Below, one piece after another: positions 9,030 through 22,104 of a stretch of DNA of 64,000 bases (position 1 is the stretch's first letter; each line of letters opens with the position of its first letter). The notes beneath the pieces were generated by a model. The model worked only from the letters and a program-made list of their open reading frames with translations, did not search any database and had not been told where the DNA came from. Origin of the DNA: Anaspis maculata (Eukaryota > Arthropoda > Insecta > Coleoptera > Scraptiidae); the NCBI GenBank assembly GCA_949128115.1, contig OX421963.1, forward strand, positions 86,809,602 through 86,873,601, read 5' to 3'. Made by a program: the position numbers and the translations under genes.

Positions 9030-12000
9030 TTATGCTAAAATCGGTCGATAATCCAATCGATTTCTTTTCTAATCAAATACGGCTTTCAATTTTGGTTTTT
9101 CTCTAACAAATTTCGATTTTTGAGCAACATGCTTGGTCGGCTATTCTTCAAGCCTTTAGTGACATACTGGCTCCAAGTTTCTATCGACTAAAACTACTGG
9201 AGCATTCCAAAACTGTTTTTTTTTTCATTCGAAGCACACAACAAAATTCGACTTTAGGTCGACCAATTTCCATTTTTGATCGACTGTTATCTCGAAACTT
9301 TCGTCAACAAATTTCTTTCGGCATCTAAAAAAGGCCGACTGTCCCAGAGGTATTTTTCTTTTCAAGCTAATTCCAATTTTTTTCGAATCATGAGCAAATT
9401 TCGTAATCTTTTCAACAAATGCCCCTTTTTTGTCGGCTGCTATTGAAACTGTTGTCGACCAATTTCCGAGCCAATTTCAGACTTTTTTCAACAAACTAGC
9501 TGACAATCTCAGAAATTTTTTCGATTCTCAAACCATTTTATGAATTTGAAAATCATCTCCGGCATCATGTTTCGAGTTTTTGCCGGCTAGTTTTTCAAAG
9601 TGAATATAGACGACAATTGGCAAGTTTTCTTCAACTTGAATCGGTCGACAATCCTGGAACGGTTTTTTCTTTCCAAAAACGGCTTTAGCTTCTTGCAAAT
9701 TTTCAAAAATCGCCGGTTTTTGGTAGACGAATTTCACTGAGTTTTTGTCAGCTGCACTTCAAATTTTCACCTGAAATTTTGTCGACTGAAACAGAACAAC
9801 AATCCTGAAACTGTCTTTCTTTTCAAACATCTGTTTTGATTTTCGCTAATTATCGGCAAATTTCAAATTTTCGTCAATTATTGTCGGCAGATTTCTTGCC
9901 AACAAACTTGAACTGTTATTCAATGGGGCCTTGCAATTGAAAAACTCAACGTGAGGTCGCCACTACTGTAGGGGGCGCCTACTTCGATAAAGCGGCCGTA
10001 ACGACGCGAAAAACAGGGGAGTTTGAGTAGTTTGACCAGTAACTGACAGTGACTGGAGACGTCAAGCAAGAAACAGAGGTTATCCAAATTTCAAATCAAG
10101 ACATAAAATGACGGACGTCGGTCGCTGAAGCGTCAACGCCGTCGAAATTGTCGAATTTGCCCCCAACGGTCGTGGCGCCCTCGGTGTGTAAAAGTGGCAG
10201 TGCAAGGCCCCATTGAACATTTTTTAGGTTTTGTGCGCCATCTACCAATTTCAACTGAAACCAACCTGTGAGCTCTTGGATTTTTGTCAACGTTTCCAAA
10301 GTTTCTGCTGGCTGCTTTGTCAAACTTTTGTTCACAAACTCAAGTCTCTGCGGCTCAAAATTTTTGGGTATAATAATATTATAGTAGATTATACTCATAT
10401 TTTTACAATTTTAACACAAAATTTCAAGTTTTGTGCAATCGCTAAACCATTATTGTTTTTCGAACCCATCAGTTTTTGGGGTTCTTTGACAAATTTCGAA
10501 TTTTTGCCTACATAGTATTCCAAGCTGATGTCAGGTAGGTACTTCTCAATCCAAACAGATTCTTTATTTTCAAATATGGTTTTTGATTTCTGCGATTTTT
10601 TGAGAAATTTGTCGTCTATTCTCTACCTTCACTTCTATCAAAAATCGTCAAGTTTTTATTGACTAGAAATCGGCTGACAATCCCAAAACTGTCTCTCTTT
10701 CAATAAGTTCCATTTTTTTGCAATCCTTCGACAGATTTCGAATTTTCATCCACACTTTCAAGAATTTATCTGCCATTTTTCAAACTTTTGTCGACGTTAT
10801 TCAAGTTTTTGAACGATTTTTTTCCTATTTAAACACGGCTTCCAATTTTTGTCATTCTTCGACTTCCAAAACTGTTTTTATTCCATTTGAAACACGCTTT
10901 TGGTTTTTGCAATTTTCGTCGACATACTTCTAGTGAATGCCAACTAAATATAATCGAATCAACAATCACAGCAGATTTTTTGCGATTCTTTTAAAGATCT
11001 TAATCTCCTGTCGACGTATTTTCTCAATTTTTCATCAGTAACTCTCCAAACTTTTTTCTAAAAATTTCATCTGTTGACTTGAACACATCGATTATATTTA
11101 GATTGTTTTTTGAACTCCGTTTTTATGTTTGCGATTGCGAGTCATCGGCGAATTTCGAATTATTGTCGACTGAAACTGAGCGACAATCCCAAGATATTTT
11201 TTCTTTTCAGCCCCATTTTGCTATAGTTTGATGATTTATCGACCACTTTTCATTTTATATCAACACTTTCACAGTTTTTGTCGGCTAGTTTCAAACCTTC
11301 GTAGACTTGTTTTCTTGATTCAAACTAGCCGACAATCCGATAATAGTTATTTGTCGGTTGAGCAACTTTTTCCCGATTGTTGCTTGAATTTTTGTCGGCA
11401 ATTTGAAATCTAAACTCGACTAGAACGGGCCTTGAATCCCAGAAAATTGCCAATTCGATTTCCAAAACCCTACAGCTTCTAGGCTCAATCAAACAATTCA
11501 CTTGATTTCAACTACTTTACTGCTTACTTTACTATCTAACCATTTTTCAATACTTTACTTCACTTTACTTTGATTTTTGTCTACCCACTTTGTGCTTTTG
11601 TTAGCTACTTTCCAAATTTTGTCCACAAATTCGAAATTTTGTTGAATAAACTCAGCCGAAAATATTGAAGCTGTTTTCCTACTACCCATTTCCCATTGTA
11701 CAATTTTGGGCGATTCGTCGACAAATTTCGAAATTTTGACGCCAAACTTGGAGTATAGTCGGTTCTTTTTCAAAATTCAGTCCGAAAACTCCAATTTTTC
11801 TCCATACAAATCAATTATTAACTCCTAAAGTCCTAAATCCCTAAATAAAACTATATTGGCTGATCATCAACATATTCCGAATTTGGTCTGTCACTTCTCG
11901 ACTTTCTGTCGACTACTTCTGAAACCCTCAGGCGATTTGAACAAGCCGGCAATTCCGCAATCGTTTTTTTCTCGAACAACCACGTGTGTGAACACAAAAA

Positions 12001-12600
12001 ATTGAAAAATGTATCGTCAATTTCCAAAACTTGATTAAGCACTCTTCAAACTTTTGTCGACAAAGTTAATACAAGTTTCTGTCGACAAAAACCAGCTGAT
12101 GGAGCCCAAGCTTCTTGGATTTCCAAACACTATGAATTGTTAACGACCCACTGACTTTATATTTTAAATTTTTGTAGACAATTTCCAAGATTTGGTCTGC
12201 TACTTTTTCAAGTTTTGTTGTATGTTTGTTTGTAAAAATGGGATTTTCGACTGATTCTAATGTATGTATAGGAACTTGAAGCCAATATGTCGACAAAAGC
12301 TTGAAGTAGCCGACAAAACTCGGTACAACATGTTGCTCGGAAATCGAAATTTTTTGTCAAAGAATAACAAAATATGAAAGCTGTGTTTGAATCGAAAAAA
12401 AAACCAGTTTGAATTATCGACCGATTTAAGCAGACAAAATTTAACTTATTCCAAAAAAAATTTGGTTATATCTACAAAACTTTGGAGAGCTGCAGACCAA
12501 TTCTCAAAGTGTAGATGAGAATTCGTTAAGTGATTGCGAAATATTGAGCTTGTTGAAAATTAGAACAGTTTTGGAATTGTCAGCCAATTTCTAGCCAACC
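9030..12600. repeat. ~148-bp degenerate satellite, main block
   Basis: A recurring core GACAATCCNNAAACTGTTTTTCTTTTC is followed by TTTTTGCAATTTTCGTCGACAAATTTCGAATTTTTG. Successive cores sit near 9502, 9647 and 9798 (spacing about 145-151), with further clear cores near 10675 and 11180. Units are strongly diverged. The many TTTGTCGAC words come from this array. A short TIR element interrupts it at 9919-10217. ORFs here are low-complexity Phe/Ser-rich reads without family resemblance. Confidence 0.65.
9919..10217. mobile_element. Short TIR element (MITE-like), 299 bp
   Basis: The left end TTCAATGGGGCCTTGCA is exactly inverted at the right end (TGCAAGGCCCCATTGAA). The interior is CpG-rich, unlike the AT-rich satellite around it, which marks it as an insertion. 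No clear target duplication was seen. Confidence 0.8.
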
Positions 12601-13281
12601 ATTTATAAATAAAATGATTACTTCACAGCAGTCTAGAGGGAACAAGTATTTTCCTACGATCATCTATGAAAGTGACGTTTTCCACCTACATATTCTTGAC
12701 TCTTCGAAAGCATTAAACATCACACAAGTGTGACATTTTTGTAATCCGCACGCTACTTGGATATCTAAACATCTATGAAATTTATCACCCGCGAAATTGA
12801 TATTTTGCAGCTTTTCCGCCACAGTTATCCACCGATATATACGTTTTCTCATGCGTACGCTGTTCTTTAAGCATTTAATCGTGAAGAACAACTTTCACGA
12901 TCATTTGAGGCTACAAATAGTACAAATATCATTCACAAAGCACGACATTTCGAGAATGCAAAAGCAACGTTATAATATTGGAATTGTTTACATGAATCCC
13001 GCACTTCCTACTTCATTTGAAATATTTCAGTTCACATTCAAGTGTCAAAACTTGAAATCTAGTTATGAAATCTCATCGTTTACTCATGTTTGCGATGCGG
13101 CATTAGCTAAAAACTTCAATGGCTAGAATGCTATAGCTAGAATAGCTCAGCATCTGACGTGTTGTTTTGTAAAAACGACTTTGTTCTATTTAACCACAGA
13201 TGTAAATTTTGGTGCGACAAATTTAAATTATTCTTTCTACCTATTTAGCTCAAAAACAGACTATATGTAGTTCAGAATCTG
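12601..13281. other. Unassigned AT-rich stretch
   Basis: No family was recognised. A plus-strand 109-codon frame at 12797-13126 has no visible domain and ordinary AT-rich composition; I do not call it a gene. Confidence 0.4.
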
Positions 13282-14297
13282 AAGGTCGATTTATGTTCCC
13301 AAAAAATAAGAATAAAAATAAAAATAACGATAAGAATGAAAATAAGAAAAATATGCACGGCAACTGCCCATTTATACTTCAGATATAAAAATATGAATAA
13401 GAAATAGTTTGAAATATTTCTCCTAGGTGTCGCTTGAAGCATTAAAATGACAGTCGTCGAAATTTTCAGTCACAGTTCTTAGCTTTATGCTGTTGTTATT
13501 GCGGTTATTTTCCTAATTGTTTTGTTTATGTTATAACAGTATCACTAATCTGTGAATAATACATCGCATTATTTCAAATTGATATCATGTGTAGTGTAGG
13601 TATCTACTTTTTAACTTAGGTGTTGCAGTAATAGACAAATACCACTGATTAGAACTTGTGAGGATAACTGGTAGATGGCGCCACGTTTGGACCGCCGTTA
13701 CGAAGCAACCCGTGGAAGTTTCTCGCCTACCCAGAGACAGGCGGTTTCAGGCAACTCTTGCTACATCGATGTACTGCGGATTGCATGAAAGCAGCCCTCC
13801 ATCGCCATCGACAAAGCTCGACTGCGTTCGTCACTCGTTCGGCTTATTTTCGAGCAGAAGTTGAAAATATTCGACTTGCTATTTTTATTTTTGAATTTCT
13901 GGGGCAGTAGCGGCGATAAATATTTTTGGAAGGGGCTAGGATCTCGTCATTAACGGAAGGAAACACAAGCAACGGAAAGCTTCAAAACACATTGTAGAAT
14001 ATTATTCCTCATAAGTGAACCGCGTAACTTGATTATTCATTAACATTAAGGACGATTTATGCAGAATTTAGGAATCATTTCGCCCTCAAAGACTTTTTTA
14101 CGCCGCCCCTGTTGACACATCTGCGCATCTCCAATACGCAACAGTGAATGGAAAGTTGAAGTTCCTTATTCTTATTATTATTTCTTATTTTGGAGCATAA
14201 ACGCTTGAATCTGAAAGCTCATTCTCAACATTTTCTTTTTTTTATTCTTATCGTTATTTGTATTTTTATTCTTATTTTTTTGCGAGCATAAAGTGTT
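13282..14297 (+). mobile_element. ~1.0-kb MITE with AT-rich TIRs, copy 1
   Basis: Both ends carry an inverted stretch whose consensus is GGTGGATTTATGCTCGC followed by AATAAGAATAAAAATAAAAATAACGATAAG. The interior holds a GCGCCACGTTTGGACCGCC segment near 13679 and a TCGCCCTCAAAGACTTTTTT segment near 14080. The same element occurs in opposite orientation at 23313-24328. The 68-codon frame at 13658-13864 and the related frame in copy 2 are not kept identical, so this looks non-coding. Confidence 0.85.
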
Positions 14298-14377
14298 TAA
14301 AATTTAGGAAACTGAAAATTTGCTATTTTTTAAACCCACTTTATACTTGAAAATCTTGAAATAAAAATAATTTCACT

Positions 14378-16603
14378 CATAGTCAGGTACCATAGGTTCA
14401 AAAAACTGATCCCGTGGGCTCATTCCTGGAGAGGGCAAGAGACTTTTCATTTCTTATAGTCCTATATGTGGAAATACCGAAATGTTTTGGTGCCACTTCC
14501 AAAATGGCGTCATTTCAAAATGGCGGCCATTTGTTTCCGGTGACATTTATCCGGACCTAACTTGCTTCATTCTCACCCGATTTGAAAAATGTTTTTTTTT
14601 TTAAATACGTGAATTCATATTCTCTATCCGTTGCTGTTATCGGTTGTCAATTGTATCAATCTGTTTGCCCGGAATTAGAAGAAAACTGAAAATTATGATG
14701 ACTTTTAGTCCTGTAGGTTTCTCGACTGTTTCTTGACCTAATTCAAGTTGTATTGAACCTAACAGCATCTACGATGAATGAAGTTCACTAGAAACTGAGC
14801 TTGCTGGGAAAGCAATGGCCACAAGTGATACAGTAGGGGAAAAAAGAACGATATTTACGAAAAATGGTAAAATGAGGAAGGAAAGTGTCGTGTGTTTTTT
14901 TAGGAAGTGAGTATACGTGTGATTCTTTAGCTACTACTTCTATGGCCTCTGTAGACACCCAAATGCTCTGGTACCAATTTCAAAATGGCGTCGTTCCAAA
15001 ATGGCGACCATTTGATTTTGGTAACAAGGACTCACACTCAACTTACGCCTATTTTCGCTCGACTCAAACCGATTTTTATGATTATTCTTTTGATCAGGTA
15101 TGGATTGATGTTCTCTATTTGCTATTGTTCGAAATTTGCATGTGTGCCAAGGAGTTTTTCCAAAAAGTGAAAAACTAGAAAATCAGTGATTTTTACAATC
15201 CTTATTGCCTCAGGTGCTGTGTGCTTCCCCGTGAGAGGTATGCCTGGCAAATATTTTTTTATTATTCTCATAATGTATGAAGTTACCGAAATGCTTTGGT
15301 GCCACTTTCAAAATGGCAGCGTACCGATTTGGCGGCCACCTGAATTTTGATGATGCAAAAATTCCAACTCGGTAATCAAAAGAGTTATAGTATTAAAAGT
15401 CACAAGGTAGATCAACAACTCAATGCTTCTCAAGATAAAACGAACCGCATCTCCATTTCCTCAGTCGTTCCTGAAAAATCCACTGATTTATTAAAAATTG
15501 TGAATTTTTATGCAACTGGTCACTAATATCAGAACTTTTCAGGAACGGCTCAAGATATGTAGATGCGAATTGTTTTATCTTAACAAGCATTGAATCGTCA
15601 ATCTACCTTGTGACTTTCATCACTATAACTCTTTTGGTTACCGAGTTGGAATTTTTGCATTATTGAACACCTTACCAAAATCCAGGTGGCTGTCAAATCG
15701 GTACGCTGCCATTTTGAAAGTGGCACCAAAGCATTTCGGTAGCTTCATACATATGAGAATAATACAAAAATATTTGCCAGGCATGCCTTTCATGGGCAAG
15801 CACACAGCACCTAAGGCAATAGGAATCGTAAAAATCACTGATTTTCTGTTTTTTTTTAAAACTATTTGGCACAAATGCAAATTTCGGACGATAGCATATA
15901 GATAACATCAATGCATACCTGATCAAAAGAAAAATCATTAAAATCGGTTTGAGTCGAGCGAAAATAGACAAAAGTTAAGTGTGAATCCATGTTACCAAAA
16001 TCAAATGGTCGCCATTTTGGAACGACGCCATTTTGAAATTGGTACCAGAGCATTTCGGTGTCTTCAGAGGCCAGAGGAGTAGTAACTGAAAAACAACACG
16101 TATACCAACTTCCTGAAAAAACACACGACGGCACTTTCCTTCTTAATTTCACCATTATTCGTAAATATCGCTCTTTTTTTAACTACTGTTTCACTTGTGG
16201 CCATTATTGTTCCAGCAAGCTGAGTTTTCAGTTAACTTCATTCATTGTAGATGCTGTCAGGATCAATACAACTTTAATTAGGTTGAGAAACAGTCGAGAA
16301 ACCTATAGGACTAAAAGTCATCATGATTTTAATTTTTTTCTGATTGCGGTCAAACAGATTGATATAAATTATAACCAATGATAGCAGCGGACAGAGAATA
16401 TGAATTCACGTATTTGAAAAAAAATTCAAATCGGGTTAGGATGAAGCAAGTTAGGTCCGAATAAATGTCACCGGAAACAAACGGCCGCCATTTTGGAATG
16501 ACGCCATTTTGAAAGTGGCACCAAAACATCAACATAAGAAATTAAAGGTCTCTTGCTCCCTTCACGAAGGAGCCCACGGAATACCGGATGACCCCTTGAC
16601 TAT
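14378..16603. mobile_element. 2.2-kb foldback element with repeated CCAAAATGGC motifs
   Basis: The left arm (from TGGGCTCATTCCTGGAGAGG) and right arm (ending in GGAGCCCACGG) are inverted copies almost to the centre near 15490. Each arm holds three spaced versions of a block with ACCGAAATGCTTTGGTGCCA followed by TTTCAAAATGGC: about 14470, 14955 and 15290 on the left, mirrored near 15710, 16040 and 16500. Similar translated frames on both strands are explained by this symmetry. No transposase remains. Confidence 0.85.
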
Positions 16604-19532
16604 CAACAATTTCAGAAAAAATTGTTTTTTTTTTAATTTCAATACTTTTGGGGCTTACGGAAAACACAGCGAAACCCATGGGGATTGAAAGTGAAGCGAT
16701 AAAACGCACATGCTATTTTATCAGTGCATACAAGAGTGGTCATATTCTATTGGTGCAAACGCTGGAAAATGCGATATTTGATTGGTTACGATATGCTGAA
16801 GGAAACAGACGCGCTTGTTTCATTTCGTGATAATATAGTTTCGCGGCGGGTAGGTATTTTTTCATACCGGATCACACCGGAACCGTTCTGAATGTAAGAG
16901 GTCTTTAAACTGCAAACTTTGTGTTCTGCTTTGTGTAAACTGCCGTTTTGTTTTTAGAATAATTCAACTAGTGCAATGTCTAGAGCAAATCAAACAAAAC
17001 CAAACATTTATATTGGAATCTTCCCTTCCCACTGCACCGACTATTTATTTCCTTTATCGCATTCAAACGCTTGTAAACACTTCCTCAAGATTTATTGCCT
17101 CCACTCGAACGTATTTTCTTGGTTTTCAATTTTTCTTTATCCCATGTCTCATATGATGCGCTTAATGCTTATAGTGGGTGCTATCTAAATCTGTTTCTAT
17201 TTATAGACAAATCGTTAGGTAAGGAATAGAGAACTGTGAGTGTTACTTATCGATTCAAATAATAAAATTCTACCCTTACCGTAGAGCTTCAAAATTGTTC
17301 TTTTTAAAGGTTGCATTTTTTTGCAGGTGTTCTCGAATTCGACACCTGATGGAAATCGGACTACTGTAGGTCCACCGAATTTTCCGTCCAGTTTTTCCGT
17401 GGAGCACCCATATTTTGGTCAAGTTTCCACGGCAACCACCCCACTTAGCTCGTAGGTTAACGCGTGCCACGTTCAGGTGAGAGAGAACTTTAAATTACGA
17501 TCGAAAGTGACGCGACGCAGAGATAAAATCAATGCGATAATACCAAGCACGTGTTTGCGTACCTGTGCCCATCATTGCAATTTCAGTATAAAAACTTGAA
17601 CTGGACCAAAAAAATATTTTTTTCATAAAAAAGTGTCTGGAAAAAGTTTTTTGAATTTGATTTTCACTTACCCTCCATCGCAGCCGTTTTTTTTTTGCTA
17701 AAAAACTCCACACATGTCAATCACACACCCGACTGGCTTTTCAAATACATTTATCAAAATCTTGATAGTACTCCAGCACTAATCTGCCGTCTGATACAGG
17801 GCATGGCCGAAGATAAACAGAACTATCCTCTTGCAACAACCCACTATTCTATCAACAACAAAAGGAGCCGTCGTATAAATGTTATTGTACACTTCAAGCC
17901 TGCTACTGCTGTTGTATAGAATTCATGATCAACACAAATTTTTCATTATTCAAAACATTGCGCAAATTTCGCAGCAATATTATTATTAATTATCATCAAT
18001 TTTTTTTGTGCGACTACTCCCTCACACAAACACATTGCATGTGTTTGGTTTCAAAATTATCGTTTCAGCACAAATTAATTTCGCGATTTAATATCTTTAT
18101 TGACTATATGACCAACCACGGAGGGGGTCTCGTGACGATTTTTGCACTAATATCGAATTCTTCTGGCAAATGTGGATATTACTATTCGAAATAGCAGCAG
18201 CTCGGCGTAGACCTTGCCGGCTCGTTTCTGTGCAATTGCAGCAATTATCTGATAATAAAAGAATTATTCGTGTAATTTTCTTCCTGCTCATCTTATTAAC
18301 CGATGCAACGGTCTTAAATTGCATAATTGATTGTTAAAAAACGGGGTCGCGATAGCGTCGTGAACTTTTCGGCGATAAGAGGAGGCTCTTTGAGTCTTTG
18401 TTGTATTGCTTGGGTCGGTAGGTAGTAACCTTTTTGGATTTTCAAATCTTTGCGCGTAGCCGAATAGGCAACTTACAAGGCACATGTGTGTTCATGTAGC
18501 CTATAATCAGTAGAATAAATATACAGGTGTCTCAAAAGTATCACATTCCGCCAGTACTGCGCTGGCATATGGATTCTAAGAAGCCAACGAAAAACTATCC
18601 CCCTCGCATGAGGAACAATAGTGGCAGGGGTTTGGTGTTTGAAATTCGTTGCTTCTAGTTATCGCGGATGGTCACGGTCAGAAAGCTGGACAAGAAGTAC
18701 AAGAGAACAAAGCAAGCAGGCCTTCTGGTAGTCCGATCACGTTTTTATTATATACCAAAATGTACCTTTTATGATCAATAAAAACTTTCCTCGTTTGCCT
18801 CCCCAAAATTAGCCTCGTTTGCCTGACAATGACCAAACCACAGCCTGCCTAGAGGAGGAAAGTTTTTGATCATACGGTATATGATCTAAAATAGTGTATT
18901 ACATGCCAAAAAGGCCTCGTGCCTCTTCGGTGCGACTTACCATTGATCTGTCTTATTTGGGAACACGGCCCGTCAGCTGATCAGTGGAGATAGGCTGGGG
19001 TTAATTGGATGGTCAGGGGCGCCACAGTATTGTTGACCGAATTCCCAAAAAAAAACAACCTTTAGCACCAAACAGTGACTAGTACAACACTGAAGACAAA
19101 GCAATGAATGTATTTCGAACACAAAGTTTATTTACAAAAGGTAATGAAAATGAACAGGTGCCGGTTGGCTAGTTTTACAATGAAGGAAATGAAAGAAGTT
19201 GATATGGCGAATAATATTGTCGAATACTGTCGTCGTATAATGCCACAACAAAGTTTCTGTTACGTTCGGAAAAGAAATAGGACGAAATTGAAGTGAACGT
19301 TATCTGTTCCATAGCGTAGGTACTTGTCGTCCGGTGTTTAACAATGCCACATAACAATTCAAGTCGAGGTGAATCTAAAACGGCACGGTAGGTATCTAAG
19401 TTGATAAGCCACTCCAGAAAGTGTTATCGACTTCTTTTTCACACGTTAGCAATGTTACAATAACAAAAATAATCTTATAGATGAAACCTTGTGATTTCAT
19501 GTAGAATTGGTCCATCTGTGGCTTTGTCAGTA
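16604..19532. other. Unassigned, no supported gene
   Basis: Short frames only. The stretch 17695-18485 has a few longer frames on both strands but no recognisable domain or convincing splice sites. An ACAGGTGTCTCAAAAGTATCAC sequence near 18523 resembles the tip of a CAGGGTG-type element without a visible partner. Confidence 0.4.
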
Positions 19533-19845
19533 TAAATTTAAGGTTGTTCCAGTCACACCACGTATTTGTTGTTTTTTAAAAAAGGTTCAATTGACAATTG
19601 TTTCGAGGAAGACCCTCATCATCAGAAACTATTAAAAAAGTGTATAAATTGCTTGTTTGTAAAAGATTTTTGATAAAAATTGGCAGTAAATTGAGCCAAT
19701 TTTTATCAAAAATCTTTTACAAACAAGCAATTTATACACTTTTTTAATAGTTTCTGATGATGAGGGTCTTCCTCGAAACAATTGTCAATTAAACCTTTTT
19801 TAAAAAACAACAAATACGTGGTGTGACTTTAACAACTTTAAATTT
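19533..19845. repeat. Near-perfect 313-bp hairpin
   Basis: Arms of about 150 bp run from TAAATTTAAGGTTGTTCCAG to CTTTAACAACTTTAAATTT and meet near 19689. The inner ~100 bases of each arm are almost identical inverted copies, so the element is young or recently rearranged. Non-coding. Confidence 0.9.
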
Positions 19846-20279
19846 TTCTTGTGATTTCAATTCAAAAATTTTCCCTTCGAAATAATAATTACGGATTACA
19901 AGTCAAACTAGGACCTTTTGCCCTATAACATCTACGTTAATTTCAAAGTCACCAACAATGAGGTACCAATACACTGTCGGTGGCAAAACTACAGAATTTG
20001 TGTACGGATTTCAAAAGATAAAGAATTATTTTAATTCAAACAGAGCATATGCACTTCGCGAATGGTCGAAAATCGCAACAATTTTATTGCGAGCAGACTG
20101 AATTTCAATTTTACCGTTAATTGTTCCCTGAAAACTGTCAATCTATTTTTCTTCCGTCTTTTTCTAGAACGATACTCGAGTAGTGTTCAGTCAAATATAA
20201 ACGTGAAAAATGATCATCGTTTAGGCATTTTCTTTAATGTAACACAAGTAATAGAGGGAAAATAAAGCAACACAATAGG

Positions 20280-21200
20280 CGAAAAATCGCCGGCTTACTT
20301 GACCAAAACGCAAAGCAGTTGTACACACGGTGACGGCTTCCTGACGGCCGCGATCGACAATTTGTCGTACGCTGAGACTCCCAGAGTGCGGTCGATGGCT
20401 AGACTCGGTGTCGTGTGAAGATGGGGTCCACGCTAGTGCGACAGGACTCGCCGGACGGTTTGGAAAATCTTGAACTCAAACCAAAAGGCTCGTTGGATTG
20501 TTCCTTTTCCCAGGAAAGAGTCGCTCGGGAAATTTCCTGTTGCGCAAATGCGACAATGTCGATGACGGTGACGTTGACGGCTTGCTGGCCAAATCCCCAG
20601 ACTTTGAAACGGGTTGACAGGAAAATAGAGATATCGGGAATTTGATCGTGGAAAATCTCGTCATGTAGCGGAAAAACTGAGTGGTGGGCGAAAAAAAGAA
20701 ACCTACAACAATTCCCTCAACTCAGTATCGACTCCAACTCGATAATATGACAGAAAGAGGAACCAAATCAGTCTTTACTTTACCTTCAGGAGACAGACGG
20801 TTTCGTTTGATGCGCCAGGTGTGATTGTACTTCTTAAGACGCCAAAACAGTGCCTACTTCGGGTCCAATACCCTAGTGATCCAACGTTCGCCAAATAAAC
20901 CCGCGAAACAGGCGGTTTCTGGCTTCAAACTGACACAATTTCGAAGACCACTCGAAAGGCAAAAACATGGATGTACAGCACACACTGACGACAGCTCCGA
21001 TGCGAGTTTCAAAACGAAAAGAAAGAAGTAGCTATGTCGCTTCATTTTTATCAGACTCTCCCTGCCATGCCGGCGCGTTGGGATAGTTCTTATCTATAGC
21101 CAATTGGAGAAAGGCACGCGGAACTCGTCTGCCGGAACGGCCACTGTTGGATAACGAAATTCCCTAAACTACTAGAATTTCAACGGCAGGGAAGTACCGG
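20280..21200 (-). promoter_or_regulatory. CpG-rich patch; candidate 5' exon/promoter of the transporter gene
   Basis: This stretch is far richer in GC and CpG than its surroundings (CGACGG, GCGATCGACAATTTGTCG, GCCGGCGCG). On the minus strand there is a good donor, TCAA|GTAAGC, with the last exon base at 20299. No minus-strand frame reads cleanly through: one frame at 20664-20476 opens with ATG and stops after 62 codons, and another reads GQQAVNVTVIDIVAFAQQEI-like sequence before a stop. An untranslated first exon of the minus-strand transporter gene is a reasonable guess. An unknown gene on either strand is an alternative; a plus-strand 76-codon frame starts at 20415. Confidence 0.25.
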
Positions 21201-22100
21201 ACTGGCCCAATCGGTCCAAGTTTTCAAAAACAAACAGAAGCAGAAAACGACGTAACAAGTGGTGGTAGTAGAATATTGATGAGTGAAACAAGCACTATTC
21301 TTTCTGCTTGCTCTCTTCATGCTACTGCTCTCTTTTGTTCGTTTTGGAAAAGACTGGATGTGGATGTCGCCTTTGTGGAGGACTGAACCTATTTTTCACC
21401 TTGAATTGCTCTTGAATCTTGGAAGGATATCGCGAACGCGAGTGTCTATGGCCGGACATTTTGAACCTAATTTCAACCTTCCAAAAACTTTGTTACCATA
21501 ATAGTGTACGTGAAACAGTAATTGGATTGTGTTTATAAGAAAGGAACATGGGAAGGCGACACATGGGAAAATGTTCAGAATAACCGTCTCACTGAGAAAC
21601 GCGTGGACAGTTGAGGATTTTTAATTGTTATTCTACAGTTTTTTTGTTTGTTTTTGACCAGAATGACTTCTGATAGGTAGGTACACTATTGAGTCGAGGT
21701 ACAAGACTTTCATGTGAAGAGCTTTTCTGCTTGTTTCCCGTACTATTTAGTGCTCAGTGAATCCATCATTGATGAAAACCTACAGAGGTGCTCGCCGACG
21801 AATTAATGCGAAAAGGCTTCGAACAATTTCAATTCATTCTAAGAGTAAATATCAGACCGCTAAACTAAGTGAGCCGTAGCAATTCATTATATCTAGATAC
21901 AAATTTCTCAAATCGTCGCAGCGTCAAGTGTCCAGACGATACGGCCAGCTTTTAATCTATTTTACAATTCACGAGCAGGCTACCTCTATTAGCTTCAGAT
22001 AAATGGTGCAACAAAATTATCAGTTTCGCGAAGGTATTGAAGTTTTTTTTTCTGTCAAAGGTATTCGAAAAATAACAAAAAAATCAAAACTTTCTCAAAA
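21201..22100. other. Unassigned AT-rich sequence
   Basis: No repeat boundary or coding frame could be supported. Confidence 0.4.
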
Positions 22101-22104
22101 TTCT

